Shown: positions 24,456-33,423, counted from the first letter of the stretch. The stretch is 64,000 nt of DNA from Bdellovibrionales bacterium RIFCSPHIGHO2_01_FULL_40_29 (GCA_001771815.1 MEPU01000012.1:1-64000); one strand, 5' to 3'. The notes: generated by a model not told the origin, from the sequence alone. Made by a program: numbers and translations.

Positions 24456-25280
24456 ATGAAAAACCGAATTTTATTTTCTATATTTTTTATGCTGCTCAGT
24501 TGTCAAAATAAAAGCGAAAATACGACAACTGGCAATCCACTTATTTCTATAGCAGCAACGGCATCAGGCGCAGCCGCAACAGCTTTCATAAAACCACAAA
24601 ATTTTTTAGACCTACTCTTCCCTGTGGCAATCGCCTATCCACCACCTTCAACACTCTTCGATGCTGTAGGAAATACTGTCGTCATTCAGTCTGTCTGGAT
24701 AAACTTGGGACAAATCGAATTTAAATATGAAGAATCAGCTTCCGGCGGTGAAATTGATGGCGCAGAAGTTGAATTCCAAGGCCCTTATGCTATTGATCTC
24801 CTTTCTGACTCTCCTGCAACTTTTGCAACCGGTCAAATCAGCACAAGTCAAATGCGCCGAATTAAAGTTAAACTGGTGCGCTTAGAGCTGCTGCCGACCG
24901 GCGCCCCTGCTGGATTTATAAGTAAAAGTATTTATATTCAAGGAACAGTCAATGGCAATAGCTTCAGTTATTCAACCCAGGATGAATCTGTTATTGAAAT
25001 CGCAGGCCCTCAGCTCGTGACGGCCATACAAAACAAAACACTTCTGCTTGAGCTACATACTGCGAATTTAATTAAAAAAATAGATCTTACTGCGATTTCT
25101 GGAACAACAAATATTGACGACAGCAATCGAGTGGCTTCGACAAATTCTTGTCCAACAATTCACGCCGGAGCTTCGGATTTATTCACATGTTTTTTACGTG
25201 GATTCGAAACAGAATCCAACCTTGGCCGCGACGACGATGGCGACTACAAAATAGATATCGAGGAAGAAAGCGTAAAATAG
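24456..25280 (+). CDS. Lipoprotein, DUF4382-like, paralogue of the one at 22701
   Basis: The 274-residue product has a lipobox with Cys16 (IFFMLLSCQN). Its core, WINLGQIEFKYEESASGG, FQGPYAIDLLSDSPA, RRIKVKLVRLELLPTG and IYIQGTVNGNSF, lines up with the lipoprotein at 22701, and both end in an acidic calcium-loop-like motif (here RDDDGDYKIDIEEE). It is translated right after the TIGR02147 gene (1 bp gap). Sequence divergence between the copies is large, so the duplication is old. Function unknown. Confidence 0.75.
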   Translation: MKNRILFSIFFMLLSCQNKSENTTTGNPLISIAATASGAAATAFIKPQNFLDLLFPVAIAYPPPSTLFDAVGNTVVIQSVWINLGQIEFKYEESASGGEIDGAEVEFQGPYAIDLLSDSPATFATGQISTSQMRRIKVKLVRLELLPTGAPAGFISKSIYIQGTVNGNSFSYSTQDESVIEIAGPQLVTAIQNKTLLLELHTANLIKKIDLTAISGTTNIDDSNRVASTNSCPTIHAGASDLFTCFLRGFETESNLGRDDDGDYKIDIEEESVK

Positions 25281-25405
25281 AAAAATCCCGCACTTACCGA
25301 AAAGTAAAAACCCGCTTATCGTGCATAACTCCACTCAGATAACAGAGTTAAACCAAGAAAACACTTCCTCGAAGCACTATTGTTTCTAGAAACTCGCATT
25401 TTTTC

Positions 25406-25738
25406 ATGCGTGCAAACGGAGATATTCTACCAAACGATAGAATCAAAAATATTACGACTTCTGAAGAAATTGATTCTGCAGTTAGTTTAAAAACTATTCT
25501 GTGTGACAAATTGATTGAGATTGTAGGACGGCATGATCTAAAACAGGTAGAGGTAGCAAATCTTATTGAAGCATCTCCTGCTCAAGTTTGCGAAATCATG
25601 AATAAGAAGTTCGAGCGTATTTCAATTGATTTTATATTTAGAAAAACTCAGCTCTTAGTAGATGGCCTTAAAAAAAATCATATAGCGAATGAAGAGGTCG
25701 AAGTTGATCTTACCATTCGCCCCTCAACCGAAATCTAA
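25406..25738 (+). CDS. XRE-like HTH protein
   Basis: The 110-residue protein has a helix-turn-helix, VGRHDLKQVEVANLIEASPA followed by QVCEIMNKKFERISIDFI, of the HTH_37/XRE type seen in antitoxins and regulators. The N-terminal 30 residues are unusual. ATG 25406 lies inside a small hairpin (CGCAT and ATGCG), which may limit initiation. No toxin gene lies next to it. It might be a solitary antitoxin-like regulator. Confidence 0.65.
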   Translation: MRANGDILPNDRIKNITTSEEIDSAVSLKTILCDKLIEIVGRHDLKQVEVANLIEASPAQVCEIMNKKFERISIDFIFRKTQLLVDGLKKNHIANEEVEVDLTIRPSTEI

Positions 25739-25759
25739 CTCTGTTAATGGGCAGCTTTT

Positions 25760-26287
25760 TTATTTATCACAATCCATAACAATTTGTTCATTCTCAGCGA
25801 TTACTTGTTTGCGGAAATTTTTTTCAAAACTCGGATGCATGCTTATCAATAATTCGAATGGCAAATGATTCACTAATGGCAATATCAATTTAGATTTAAA
25901 ATTTGTCCGTGAAACACCCGAATCAAGAACTTTTGAGTCTCTTAGAGCCTTCCAGTAAATCGCTTTATCTGATGTATAAATCGAAAATGACTCAGATCCA
26001 TCACACAGCAATTCTATTGATATAGACTTTGAATCTTGCTGACTGGATGATTTCGATTTAGATCGCTCACTTGATGCAAATGGATTTACAACCAAAGACG
26101 TCGGTATTCCAGCCTTTTCCATATTTTCAATGTTTTCACGTCTCTGTATGTATTCCGTCGAATTCGTTCGCTCGGCTGCAGGCGAACTGCTGAGATTTGA
26201 TTTATGATCATACACAATGCAGCCCTGCATAATGACCAGCAAAGCTCCAATTAAAAAAAATCCTGTGAACTTCTTTAAAAAGACCAA
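25760..26287 (-). CDS. Lipoprotein of unknown function
   Basis: I start at TTG 26287 because GGGAGGA precedes it at proper spacing and the encoded peptide then begins with a clean lipoprotein signal (FLKKFTGFFLIGALLVIMQGC, lipid Cys near 22). The longer frame from 26374 overlaps the upstream gene and hides the signal. The 175-residue product has a low-complexity Ser-rich stretch (SKSKSSSQQDSKS). It is preceded by a membrane protein gene 13 bp upstream, likely an operon. Family unknown. Confidence 0.6.
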   Translation of the reverse strand: MVFLKKFTGFFLIGALLVIMQGCIVYDHKSNLSSSPAAERTNSTEYIQRRENIENMEKAGIPTSLVVNPFASSERSKSKSSSQQDSKSISIELLCDGSESFSIYTSDKAIYWKALRDSKVLDSGVSRTNFKSKLILPLVNHLPFELLISMHPSFEKNFRKQVIAENEQIVMDCDK

Positions 26288-26300
26288 CTTGATCCTCCCT

Positions 26301-26714
26301 CTATAACTCCAAAGACGCGATCTGCAATTGCACGTCGTCCGCAGACAAATCATGTTCAATAAGACGACTGCCATAGATCTTTTTTTTGAGTCTTGATTCG
26401 GAAACTAATTTTAAAGAAGCCCAGATCACCACCAGCATCAAGAATCCCAGCCAGCTCAGAACCATTGCGCCGGCAACAATAGCGATCGAGGTCATACGGG
26501 CTTTACCGTACTCGTTAGTCTGTTGATCGGAATGAGTTATGCTTTCAATGGATAGATTCAAATCATTCCAGCGGCAGTTTTGTTTATTTAGATTTTCTTG
26601 TAAATTGAGATAACTTTTGGAATGGTACTTGGACCGCATACTAAGACCAAATAAAATTCCCATGATAAGGGACCCCACCGAACCTACAATATAAAATGCG
26701 GCCAACTCTGGCAT
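26301..26714 (-). CDS. Two-helix membrane protein
   Basis: The 137-residue protein has two hydrophobic segments, AAFYIVGSVGSLIMGILFGL (near the N-terminus) and AIVAGAMVLSWLGFLMLVVI (about 78-97), separated by a polar region. No family recognised. It lies between two lipoprotein genes in the same direction and is probably part of that operon. Confidence 0.6.
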   Translation of the reverse strand: MPELAAFYIVGSVGSLIMGILFGLSMRSKYHSKSYLNLQENLNKQNCRWNDLNLSIESITHSDQQTNEYGKARMTSIAIVAGAMVLSWLGFLMLVVIWASLKLVSESRLKKKIYGSRLIEHDLSADDVQLQIASLEL

Positions 26715-26730
26715 AGGGTCACTTCTGTGT

Positions 26731-27897
26731 TTAAAGCTGATTGTAGCTTGTGCTTGAATTAATCGAGAACTCGTTCTGAGTTTCTATGTTTGTAATAATT
26801 CTCGGATAACCTAAGATATCCAAAGCCTTCGCACCCGGAACAAGCTCATAACCAATACCTGAAGCTTTTTTGGAATAAACAAGATTGTCGCGCAGATCAA
26901 AAAGATAATCTGGATCTGTGTTCACCAAAGGCGTTTGAAAACTCAAATCAGAAAAGGTTGCTTGAGCTTGGCTTAAAGATTCATATCCGTACGACTGAGC
27001 TCCCAAAAACATGGTTAATCCGTTGAGTGGATCTGATAAATCCAATTGAATTAAACTGCTCTCATCAATGGCTTCTGCTATACCACCAGTGCCCCATGGG
27101 CTGGCATACGCTTTAACAATATTTTCTGTTCGCTCGATACGAATATTTGAATTGCGACCATTCCAACCCTGGCCATCACCCAGTCCACTGCCCGAGGGAT
27201 TGACACCACCGACTGATTTATTATCAAAAGTTTGAACAACAGAACCGTTTAACTTATAAAGAATTCCCCAACCCTGATTAGGTGCCGGAAATCCCCCCTG
27301 AGTTCGATATGCTGACAGCGTGTGAACATCTAAAGTATTGGGATCCACATAAACAGCAATAGAAACCCCGATAGCATCATCATCCGTACCTGCCGAAGAA
27401 ACAACAGTTTCTGAAATATAGGTCTCAAATTTTAAGGAACTGAAAAATCCATTATAGTAGGCCGTATTCTGAATATTAAATAAACGATCTGGACTTGTTA
27501 AATAAATCCAAGACAACGAGTTCATCGATTGCGTATTACAAGCCCCTGCCGTATTTGGATTTACAACAGGACTAGTCGAATTTGCCCATGTCCCCGTCCC
27601 ATCCATTGATGTTTGACAGTAACTTGGAGTCGCTACGATAGATTCTACCGTTGGATAATATGTTGAACCTGAAAATCGTTTCCATTTACTGACAACTTCT
27701 GCAAACTTAGGTGGAGCATTTCCTGCAATGCGATCAGCTAAGTATGTTCGATCATTCGTTGAAGAGCCATATGCTAATTGATACAAACTTGTCACTTCAA
27801 CAACTGTTGAAGGCGCAAAGCCGTCTTTCTGACACGATATAATCGCCAGAACGAGTACGGCCACTGTCAAATTTTTAAAAATACTTTTAGTTTTCAT
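26731..27897 (-). CDS. Large lipoprotein, lectin-like fold suspected
   Basis: The 388-residue product has a lipobox, VLVLAIISC, Cys at 22. The middle part is rich in Asn, Ser, Gly and aromatic residues; SSLKFETYISETVVSSAGTDDD, LSAYRTQGGFPAPNQGW, and NSNIRIERTENIVKAYASPW read in segments like concanavalin/thrombospondin-C-type jelly rolls in adhesins. That is a resemblance only. It has four mature Cys. It is upstream of the membrane and lipoprotein genes at 26714-25760, same strand, 16 bp apart. Confidence 0.65.
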   Translation of the reverse strand: MKTKSIFKNLTVAVLVLAIISCQKDGFAPSTVVEVTSLYQLAYGSSTNDRTYLADRIAGNAPPKFAEVVSKWKRFSGSTYYPTVESIVATPSYCQTSMDGTGTWANSTSPVVNPNTAGACNTQSMNSLSWIYLTSPDRLFNIQNTAYYNGFFSSLKFETYISETVVSSAGTDDDAIGVSIAVYVDPNTLDVHTLSAYRTQGGFPAPNQGWGILYKLNGSVVQTFDNKSVGGVNPSGSGLGDGQGWNGRNSNIRIERTENIVKAYASPWGTGGIAEAIDESSLIQLDLSDPLNGLTMFLGAQSYGYESLSQAQATFSDLSFQTPLVNTDPDYLFDLRDNLVYSKKASGIGYELVPGAKALDILGYPRIITNIETQNEFSINSSTSYNQL

Positions 27898-28058
27898 AAG
27901 TTTATTCCCAAATTCATGGATAACTTATCGACACATTACATAGAAAGTTAAATTTTATGGACCATAGTCTCAAAACAAGACGTTTAAAAGATTTCTTGAA
28001 TCAAATTTCAAATTCCTTCAGTCTAAATAGAGTTCAAAAAAATAAGAGGAGCCCTAAA

Positions 28059-28289
28059 ATGATTCCAAGTAAGACCGATCCTCGGTGGAAAAAAATTGTG
28101 ACTGCCGCTGAGAATCCAAACCTCCAAAGCTTAGCCACAAAAATGATGTTGATGAGGGTGCGACTTCTCCTCATCAATGATCAAAGTTCCACAAAAATGC
28201 AAGAAGCGATTACAATCGCCTATGATTTTTTTGTGAAAAATGAAGCTATTATTGCCAATGATCTCAAAGTTTTATTTGGAGACAAGTAA
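28059..28289 (+). CDS. Small protein paired with DUF6976 protein
   Basis: I start at ATG 28059 after AGAGGAG; the frame upstream from 27957 has no ribosome binding site. The 76-residue product, beginning MIPSKTDPRWKKIVTAAENP, is cytoplasmic and helical. It ends two bases before the DUF6976 gene. The two are likely to work as a pair, function unknown. A small partner of this kind beside DUF6976 genes is familiar to me, but I cannot prove it here. Confidence 0.6.
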   Translation: MIPSKTDPRWKKIVTAAENPNLQSLATKMMLMRVRLLLINDQSSTKMQEAITIAYDFFVKNEAIIANDLKVLFGDK

Positions 28290-28291
28290 GG

Positions 28292-29287
28292 ATGGAAAAT
28301 ACAATGAAATCACTTTTTAATTTCGATGAAGTCTCTGCTCTGATCCGTAGCGGTAAAGTTTTAGTCTTAGCCGGTGACGAAGCACTTCTTAAAAAATTAC
28401 CTCATGGTCAGTGGATAGGTGGAACAATTCCCTATTTTATGTCAGAACGTGGAGGTCTTTTAACGCACGATGAAATTCAGGTCACTCAGTTTCCTGATAT
28501 CATATCCGACATCAATATCAGATTTTATTCTGAAAATGATCTTGAAAAAATTCCGCAAAATTATTCCAGCAACGGTGTTAATTTTTGTTTGATCCCTGCC
28601 CAAACAGGCGTTCATCGCAAGTATGCTGAAGAGTGCTCCACCTGGACAGGCATCTTCGATCGCCCACTTTTGGGATGGATCACAGGTGTTGACCTTAAAG
28701 ATCTCGGCAAAATAACTCCTAAGGTTATTAATGGAAAAACAGGGGAAGTCCAAGACAACCAAGCCCTGGTTATGCATATGCAATTGCCAGAAAATAAATA
28801 TGGAAAAATTAATATCATCAATCTTTTCAAACAAGGATCTGGAGATACGATCACTTTCCCCGATGCTGGATTTCTGGTTCAGGATTGTTTTATTAACGGA
28901 GTAAAAAGAAATTTTTCTGAATATCTTAAAGAAAAAGCGATCAACACTCAATTGCCATTAGTCGCAGACTATATGGGAACCATGGTCAATGTCAGCTTTC
29001 AAGCCGTTGATGAAGCCAAAAAAACAGTGGCCCTGTACGCTCCGGTTTTTCCAATGATTGAATACAAGGTGGCTTCTCCGATTGGAAACTACGAAAAAGA
29101 GTTCGAAGCCGAGCTTGTAAAGCACAAAATCAGCCCTGTATTCTCGTGCAACTGTATTTTGAACTACCTTTATGCTGGCCTTGAGGGAAAGAAAACTGGA
29201 AATATCGTGGGTCCTATCACATTCGGTGAAATTGCCTATATGCTTCTGAATCAAACGATGGTTTACCTTACTTTCGAGAACAAGTAG
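28292..29287 (+). CDS. DUF6976-family conserved protein
   Basis: The 331-residue protein shows conserved-looking blocks: VLVLAGDEALLKKLPHGQWI, GGTIPYFMSERGG, PLLGWITGVDL, VADYMGTMVNVSFQ, FSCNCILNYLYAGLEG and GPITFGEIAYMLLNQT. I associate these with DUF6976, a family of unknown function. No signal peptide or membrane segment, so cytoplasmic. The C-terminal half has a FIST-like flavour (sensor-type). The gene probably forms an operon with the small gene at 28059 and ends before a strong terminator at 29341. Met5 (28304) is an alternative start. Confidence 0.75.
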   Translation: MENTMKSLFNFDEVSALIRSGKVLVLAGDEALLKKLPHGQWIGGTIPYFMSERGGLLTHDEIQVTQFPDIISDINIRFYSENDLEKIPQNYSSNGVNFCLIPAQTGVHRKYAEECSTWTGIFDRPLLGWITGVDLKDLGKITPKVINGKTGEVQDNQALVMHMQLPENKYGKINIINLFKQGSGDTITFPDAGFLVQDCFINGVKRNFSEYLKEKAINTQLPLVADYMGTMVNVSFQAVDEAKKTVALYAPVFPMIEYKVASPIGNYEKEFEAELVKHKISPVFSCNCILNYLYAGLEGKKTGNIVGPITFGEIAYMLLNQTMVYLTFENK

Positions 29288-29340
29288 AGCCCTTGACCAC
29301 TGTCTAATTTTTTGTCAAACCTGGAAATAATTCCTATCCG

Positions 29341-29371
29341 AAGATTCCTCAACACTATGAGGAATCTTTTG
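29341..29371 (+). terminator. Rho-independent terminator of the DUF6976 operon
   Basis: AAGATTCCTCA (29341-29351) pairs perfectly with TGAGGAATCTT (29358-29368), six-base loop, followed by TTTT. Confidence 0.85.
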
Positions 29372-29417
29372 ATATAGTCCCTCTGAGTATTATTTTATTA
29401 ATATAAGGAGAATTGTC

Positions 29418-29840
29418 ATGAAATCTAAATTGTCACAACTCAAAGCGCTCGTTCCTTTTTTGACCCTAACAACATTAACTGGCACAGCTGCCTCTGCAGA
29501 TATGGGTCAATCTTATGACTGCCAGGGGGCTCAAACCCAGTTCGGCTTTTTTACAACAGAAAAAGAAGATACCCTTTTGGTGATCAATAATTTTCGTACA
29601 AAGGATGATGTTTACTGGGATGGTTCTTTTTCAACTTATGGCGATGGCATTGTGACATCACAGTTCATCGATGTGTTGGTAACCACCCGGTATACGGGAT
29701 CTGATGATAAGATTAAACTGGGAAAATTAAAGGGAACCAAAGTTGATGGTTACTGGAAACTTGAGTTCACTCCGGCAGATCCTTTAACTGGAAAAACGCT
29801 AAAGGGCTCGAAGCAAGTTCTTCTTTGCCAAGAAAATTAA
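29418..29840 (+). CDS. Small exported protein of unknown function
   Basis: The 140-residue protein has a signal peptide (cleavage near ASA-DMG at about 28) and two mature Cys, one near each end, that could form a disulfide. The body is beta-rich (LLVINNFRTKDDVYWDGSF). AAGGAG precedes ATG 29418. The next gene, Fic, begins 22 bp later, but whether they are functionally linked is unknown. Confidence 0.65.
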   Translation: MKSKLSQLKALVPFLTLTTLTGTAASADMGQSYDCQGAQTQFGFFTTEKEDTLLVINNFRTKDDVYWDGSFSTYGDGIVTSQFIDVLVTTRYTGSDDKIKLGKLKGTKVDGYWKLEFTPADPLTGKTLKGSKQVLLCQEN

Positions 29841-29862
29841 TCAGAAGATTTGTTTTAAAAAA

Positions 29863-30531
29863 ATGTCCACGGATTTAACTATCTTATTAGCGACACTCGA
29901 AGAACTACCCGCCGTGCAATCTAATGAACTGCTTGTCGGCGCGTTTGATGAAATTGTTACTCTTAATAATTTTCGTCGCTGGGATATTGATCCGATTAAT
30001 TATCAAAAAACCAGTTCCAGCCTGATGAAAGGGCCTTCTTCAGAAGGCTCTTTCATCAATTTAAAAAAAGCCAGTGAAAAAATAAAATTCCCATTTCAAC
30101 GACATACACCTGATGACTTCTTTAATCTCAACCAAGAGGTCTTGGGCTTAAGTCATCATCGCCCCCGAATAGACTTGAACACACATTTGCACCCATTTCC
30201 TCACCCAGATTTGATACTCGAAGGCCTTGAAGCTATTCAGAATTTTCTATTCGATACTACTTTTCATGATTTTTTTTCTCGCGTGGCATTTGTCCAAGCT
30301 CTCAACTCATTGCATCCATTTGAGGATGGCAATGGCCGCTGTAGTCGCTTGCTGTTGGAGCACTGGCTGATTGAAATGGGACTACCCCCATTACTCTGTC
30401 GCTCTGAAATTGATTTTTTGTGTGCGAATCCAACGACGAATCAGAAATACAGTTTAGAAGCCTTTAGCACATCTGTTCTGTTAAGTCTTGAAAGAAAACT
30501 TCTCAGTCAAAACAAGACACACTCAAAATAA
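29863..30531 (+). CDS. Fic-domain protein
   Basis: The 222-residue protein has the canonical Fic motif HPFEDGNGRCSR with catalytic H151, preceded by the flap-type region (LNTHLHPFPHPDLI). All residues for nucleotide binding are present, so it is predicted to transfer AMP (or another nucleotide) to a protein hydroxyl. I find no clear inhibitory (S/T)xxxE(G/N) helix and no small antitoxin gene beside it. No secretion signal is visible. The ribosome binding site is poor (A-run). Its target is unknown. Confidence 0.88.
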   Translation: MSTDLTILLATLEELPAVQSNELLVGAFDEIVTLNNFRRWDIDPINYQKTSSSLMKGPSSEGSFINLKKASEKIKFPFQRHTPDDFFNLNQEVLGLSHHRPRIDLNTHLHPFPHPDLILEGLEAIQNFLFDTTFHDFFSRVAFVQALNSLHPFEDGNGRCSRLLLEHWLIEMGLPPLLCRSEIDFLCANPTTNQKYSLEAFSTSVLLSLERKLLSQNKTHSK

Positions 30532-30542
30532 AATGTGTCTTG
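30513..30542. terminator. Hairpin at the end of the Fic gene
   Basis: CAAGACACA (30513-30521) and TGTGTCTTG (30534-30542) are perfectly complementary around the Fic stop codon. It serves convergent genes on both strands. Poor T-run. Confidence 0.55.
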
Positions 30543-30552
30543 TCGTGAAGAA

Positions 30553-30580
30553 TTTAATTAATTAATTAATTATTTATTTA
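30553..30580. repeat. (TTAA)n tetranucleotide tract
   Basis: TTAATTAATTAATTAATTA (30554-30572) runs into TTTATTTA. It spans the stop codon of the minus-strand lipoprotein (30570). Slippage here would change the C-terminus of that lipoprotein only slightly. Confidence 0.7.
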
Positions 30581-32495
30581 AAGTGAATAAGAACTTTTGA
30601 TTTCCATCAGACAATCGACGGTACAACTCTGAACCATGGCCGCCATCAGCTGTTGAATTGTTTTTCTCGCCTACACAAGCCGCAATAGTTGAGTCTTTCA
30701 AAAAGGCACTTTCTGTTAAATCCACCAAAATTGTGGAAGCATTCACAGACGTTGCTTTCAAAATTGTTTTATTCGCAATTCGACAAATAATTGAAGCCTC
30801 ACCATTTTGTACGGAAACAGATAAGTTTTCTTCATCTTCCAATGTGAATGATTTGCCATCCGGAGAATACGTCACAACACCCGTCAAATGCTGACCTTTA
30901 GGTTTATCACGTGATCCATCAATAGATACAAAGTCCGCAATTGTTGATGCCTGCCAGTTGAATCGATATTCCATTGAACAACCAGATTCATTTCGACTGT
31001 CATCTTTGTAATAAGCATTTGCATAACAACGGTATCTTTGTAAATCATCACCAATACCCGAACATGTCGCTCCTGCAGTTACTTTATTGAATGAGGCCAT
31101 GTATACTGAAGGCACTGGAACAGTAGCCCCAGCATCTGAAAATATTCCGTAAACATGCGTGCACGTAAATGCCGCAGATGAGGCCACAGACCCGCTGACG
31201 CCCGTATAAGTGCTGGTATGAATATTCATATCTGCCAAAGCTGGATGTGTTGAATTCCCATGAGTCGCAGTTAATCCATTCAAAGTCATCCAATCCTTAA
31301 CAATGACTGGCTTACCTGTTGTTGAATCGATACAGCCCCCAGGACCCATCGCTTGATAACCAGATGCCGCATTGCTTAAGGTTCCACTGCACACATTCAA
31401 ATTATATTTTTTCGAATCACTTCCGGTGCGTTCGATATTTTTACAATCCATAATATCCCAGTCACTCAAGGCTCCTGTTTTCATCCATGCATTGCCTTCT
31501 TCACCGTAACCCGCTGGAGTTGAAAATGTAACGCGTCCAAGACCCAATTGAGTTGGCACTGTCACACCTGAACCAGAAATAATTGGCATATCCGCAGGAT
31601 CCAAGTGAATGCGTCCAAATGCACGCGCATCATCAGCCGCAAAACCAGTTTTAAATCCACAAGCTTGAATGACAGATCCGCCCGCCCAGATTTGTGCCGC
31701 ATGGACATCGTCAGTTCCAATTGTTCCAGCACCCTCAAGGCATGAACCCGTACCAGATGTTGCATACGTTGCACATGTGCCACCCGTATAAGAAAATTTC
31801 TTCCCTGTCAGTTTTGCCAAGTAAATCGGTTCACCGGCCGTAGGACCATGACAATCGATAGCCCCAGGCGCGCAGGCTGTTTTATGAGTCGGAGGCAATG
31901 TTCCCGAAAATGCATTTAATGTCCAAGAACCTGAAAAATCAAACGCCTGAGCTGGAACCGTTGACGTCACATTAGCCACAGCAATAAGGGCTGGAGTGAC
32001 AGCCACTTTAAATTTTCCATCTTCAGATAATTCAATCGCTCCCAATGAAGCACCCGCATTAAATGAAAATGTTAATGATTCTTTATCATTGCCACTCATG
32101 TCTTTTTCAAGCGAGTTCACAAATGTGATCGGACCCACAATATCTAATGTTGTTTTGTCTCGGACGATAGCCGTAATTTGGGAATTCAAAGGAACATCAA
32201 AAGTCCATGATCCTGTGGCCGGATTCACATCTGCTCTGACCTCATCAACTTTTGTTCCTGTGAAATAAATCACATAAACTTCAAGATCTGCCAAAGTTAA
32301 TGACATCGTGCCATTTTCATTTCTAGCGCTTCCGACACGTGCTTCTTGAAACGAGCTCGATGCCACTGATCCAGAAATTGATGCCATACGTTCGCTACCG
32401 TTGCTGCCGCTTGATTCGGACCCCGTACAACCGACTGTCAGCATCATAGCTGTCAGCGCTGCAACCGCTGAAACTAAAAATCCTTTTTGCTTCAC
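30570..32495 (-). CDS. Large lipoprotein of unknown function
   Basis: The 641-residue product has a lipobox (LTAMMLTVGC, Cys23) and a Ser/Gly-rich linker. The N-terminal 170 residues look like a carboxypeptidase-regulatory or Ig-like beta domain (LADLEVYVIYFTGTKVDEV, GSWTFDVPLNSQITAIV). The rest is rich in Cys, Gly and Ser and has many short disulfide-suited stretches. It is probably surface exposed. It follows a small coiled-coil exported protein gene by 9 bp in reverse order, so both may be in one operon. Confidence 0.7.
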   Translation of the reverse strand: MKQKGFLVSAVAALTAMMLTVGCTGSESSGSNGSERMASISGSVASSSFQEARVGSARNENGTMSLTLADLEVYVIYFTGTKVDEVRADVNPATGSWTFDVPLNSQITAIVRDKTTLDIVGPITFVNSLEKDMSGNDKESLTFSFNAGASLGAIELSEDGKFKVAVTPALIAVANVTSTVPAQAFDFSGSWTLNAFSGTLPPTHKTACAPGAIDCHGPTAGEPIYLAKLTGKKFSYTGGTCATYATSGTGSCLEGAGTIGTDDVHAAQIWAGGSVIQACGFKTGFAADDARAFGRIHLDPADMPIISGSGVTVPTQLGLGRVTFSTPAGYGEEGNAWMKTGALSDWDIMDCKNIERTGSDSKKYNLNVCSGTLSNAASGYQAMGPGGCIDSTTGKPVIVKDWMTLNGLTATHGNSTHPALADMNIHTSTYTGVSGSVASSAAFTCTHVYGIFSDAGATVPVPSVYMASFNKVTAGATCSGIGDDLQRYRCYANAYYKDDSRNESGCSMEYRFNWQASTIADFVSIDGSRDKPKGQHLTGVVTYSPDGKSFTLEDEENLSVSVQNGEASIICRIANKTILKATSVNASTILVDLTESAFLKDSTIAACVGEKNNSTADGGHGSELYRRLSDGNQKFLFTLNK

Positions 32496-32504
32496 AAAAA
32501 TCTC

Positions 32505-32870
32505 CTATTTTTTATTGTTATTACTTTTAAAATTATTTTTTATAAGTTCATCTTTTATTTTTTGTAGCTCTGTGATTTCGATTTCGAGGTTCTTCAAATC
32601 ATTTTGAACCATTTTTTGATCTTGACTGAGCTTTTTTATTTTAAAACTCAAATAAAAAGTTTGGCTGAGCTTGAGTGCGGAATTGATTTCTTTTAATTCG
32701 CTCTTTAAGTCATTTCGTTTTTGTAATTTTGAATTGAGATCCGCACTGATCTGATTTATTTGCATCTGACTTTGCATCATCATCAGTCCGCGCAACTGAG
32801 CCGGAGGCATTTCGGTCGCCTGCAGATCTAATCCAAGCGCGAACGAAAAAATAGTCAATATGACGATTTT
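32505..32870 (-). CDS. Exported coiled-coil protein
   Basis: I start at ATG 32870 after AAGGA; a longer frame exists but hides the signal peptide (MKIVILTIFSFALGLDLQA). The 121-residue protein is nearly all helical, with heptads of Leu/Ile (ISADLNSKLQKRNDLKSELK, then KMVQNDLKNLEIEITELQ), an OmpH-like coiled coil. It lies upstream of the large lipoprotein gene and is probably co-transcribed. Confidence 0.65.
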   Translation of the reverse strand, partial: KIVILTIFSFALGLDLQATEMPPAQLRGLMMMQSQMQINQISADLNSKLQKRNDLKSELKEINSALKLSQTFYLSFKIKKLSQDQKMVQNDLKNLEIEITELQKIKDELIKNNFKSNNNKK

Positions 32871-33060
32871 CATTAAAATCCTTTTTTTAGGTTGCCCTAA
32901 AAGCTTAAGGATCAGGCGGAGCCGCCGCAACTAAATTTGGTTTGGTGTCTAGGGTCAAGTCGCTGTTCACAACTTTGGTCCAAATGACCCGGTTACTACA
33001 TTTTTGCTGTCTGACTGGCGGTTATTTGCAATACAACTCAATTCATGATTGCATTTAAAT

Positions 33061-33423
33061 ATGACCACTTGGCAGGTATTCTATTTTAGCGTGGGCCTGA
33101 TTTCATTGTTCTTGGGTGTTATTGGAATTTTTGTGCCATTGCTGCCAACAACACCATTTTTACTATTGGCCGCCTGGAGTTTTGCCCGGTCGTCTCCCCG
33201 TTTTCATTTTTGGCTTGTGACCCACCCCAAACTGGGCCCCATCATCCAATTATGGGAAGAAAAACGAGCCATCCCTTTAGGGGCTAAACTGGTGGCCCTG
33301 CCTATGATCGCGGTTTCTTTGGTTTTTGTCTGGATTTGGGTTCCGCTATTTTTAGTTCAAGTGGGACTGACCGTGATGCTGATTTCTGTTTCGCTATTTA
33401 TTGCCTCTCGCCCCAATCAATAG
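33061..33423 (+). CDS. DUF454 (YbaN-like) inner membrane protein
   Basis: The 120-residue protein has the DUF454 signature, GVIGIFVPLLPTTPFLLLAAW followed by SFARSSPRFHFWL and THPKLGPII, plus C-terminal membrane helices. E. coli YbaN is the known relative; function unknown. ATG 33061 is preferred over a TTG at 33049. Confidence 0.85.
   Translation: MTTWQVFYFSVGLISLFLGVIGIFVPLLPTTPFLLLAAWSFARSSPRFHFWLVTHPKLGPIIQLWEEKRAIPLGAKLVALPMIAVSLVFVWIWVPLFLVQVGLTVMLISVSLFIASRPNQ

Noticed and set aside
28460-28951. 163-residue minus-strand ORF inside the DUF6976 gene
   Set aside because: Antisense shadow of a conserved gene with a good ribosome binding site.
30553-30580. (TTAA)n tract as a phase-variation switch
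   Set aside because: It lies at the very end of the lipoprotein gene and downstream of Fic, so slippage would have little effect.
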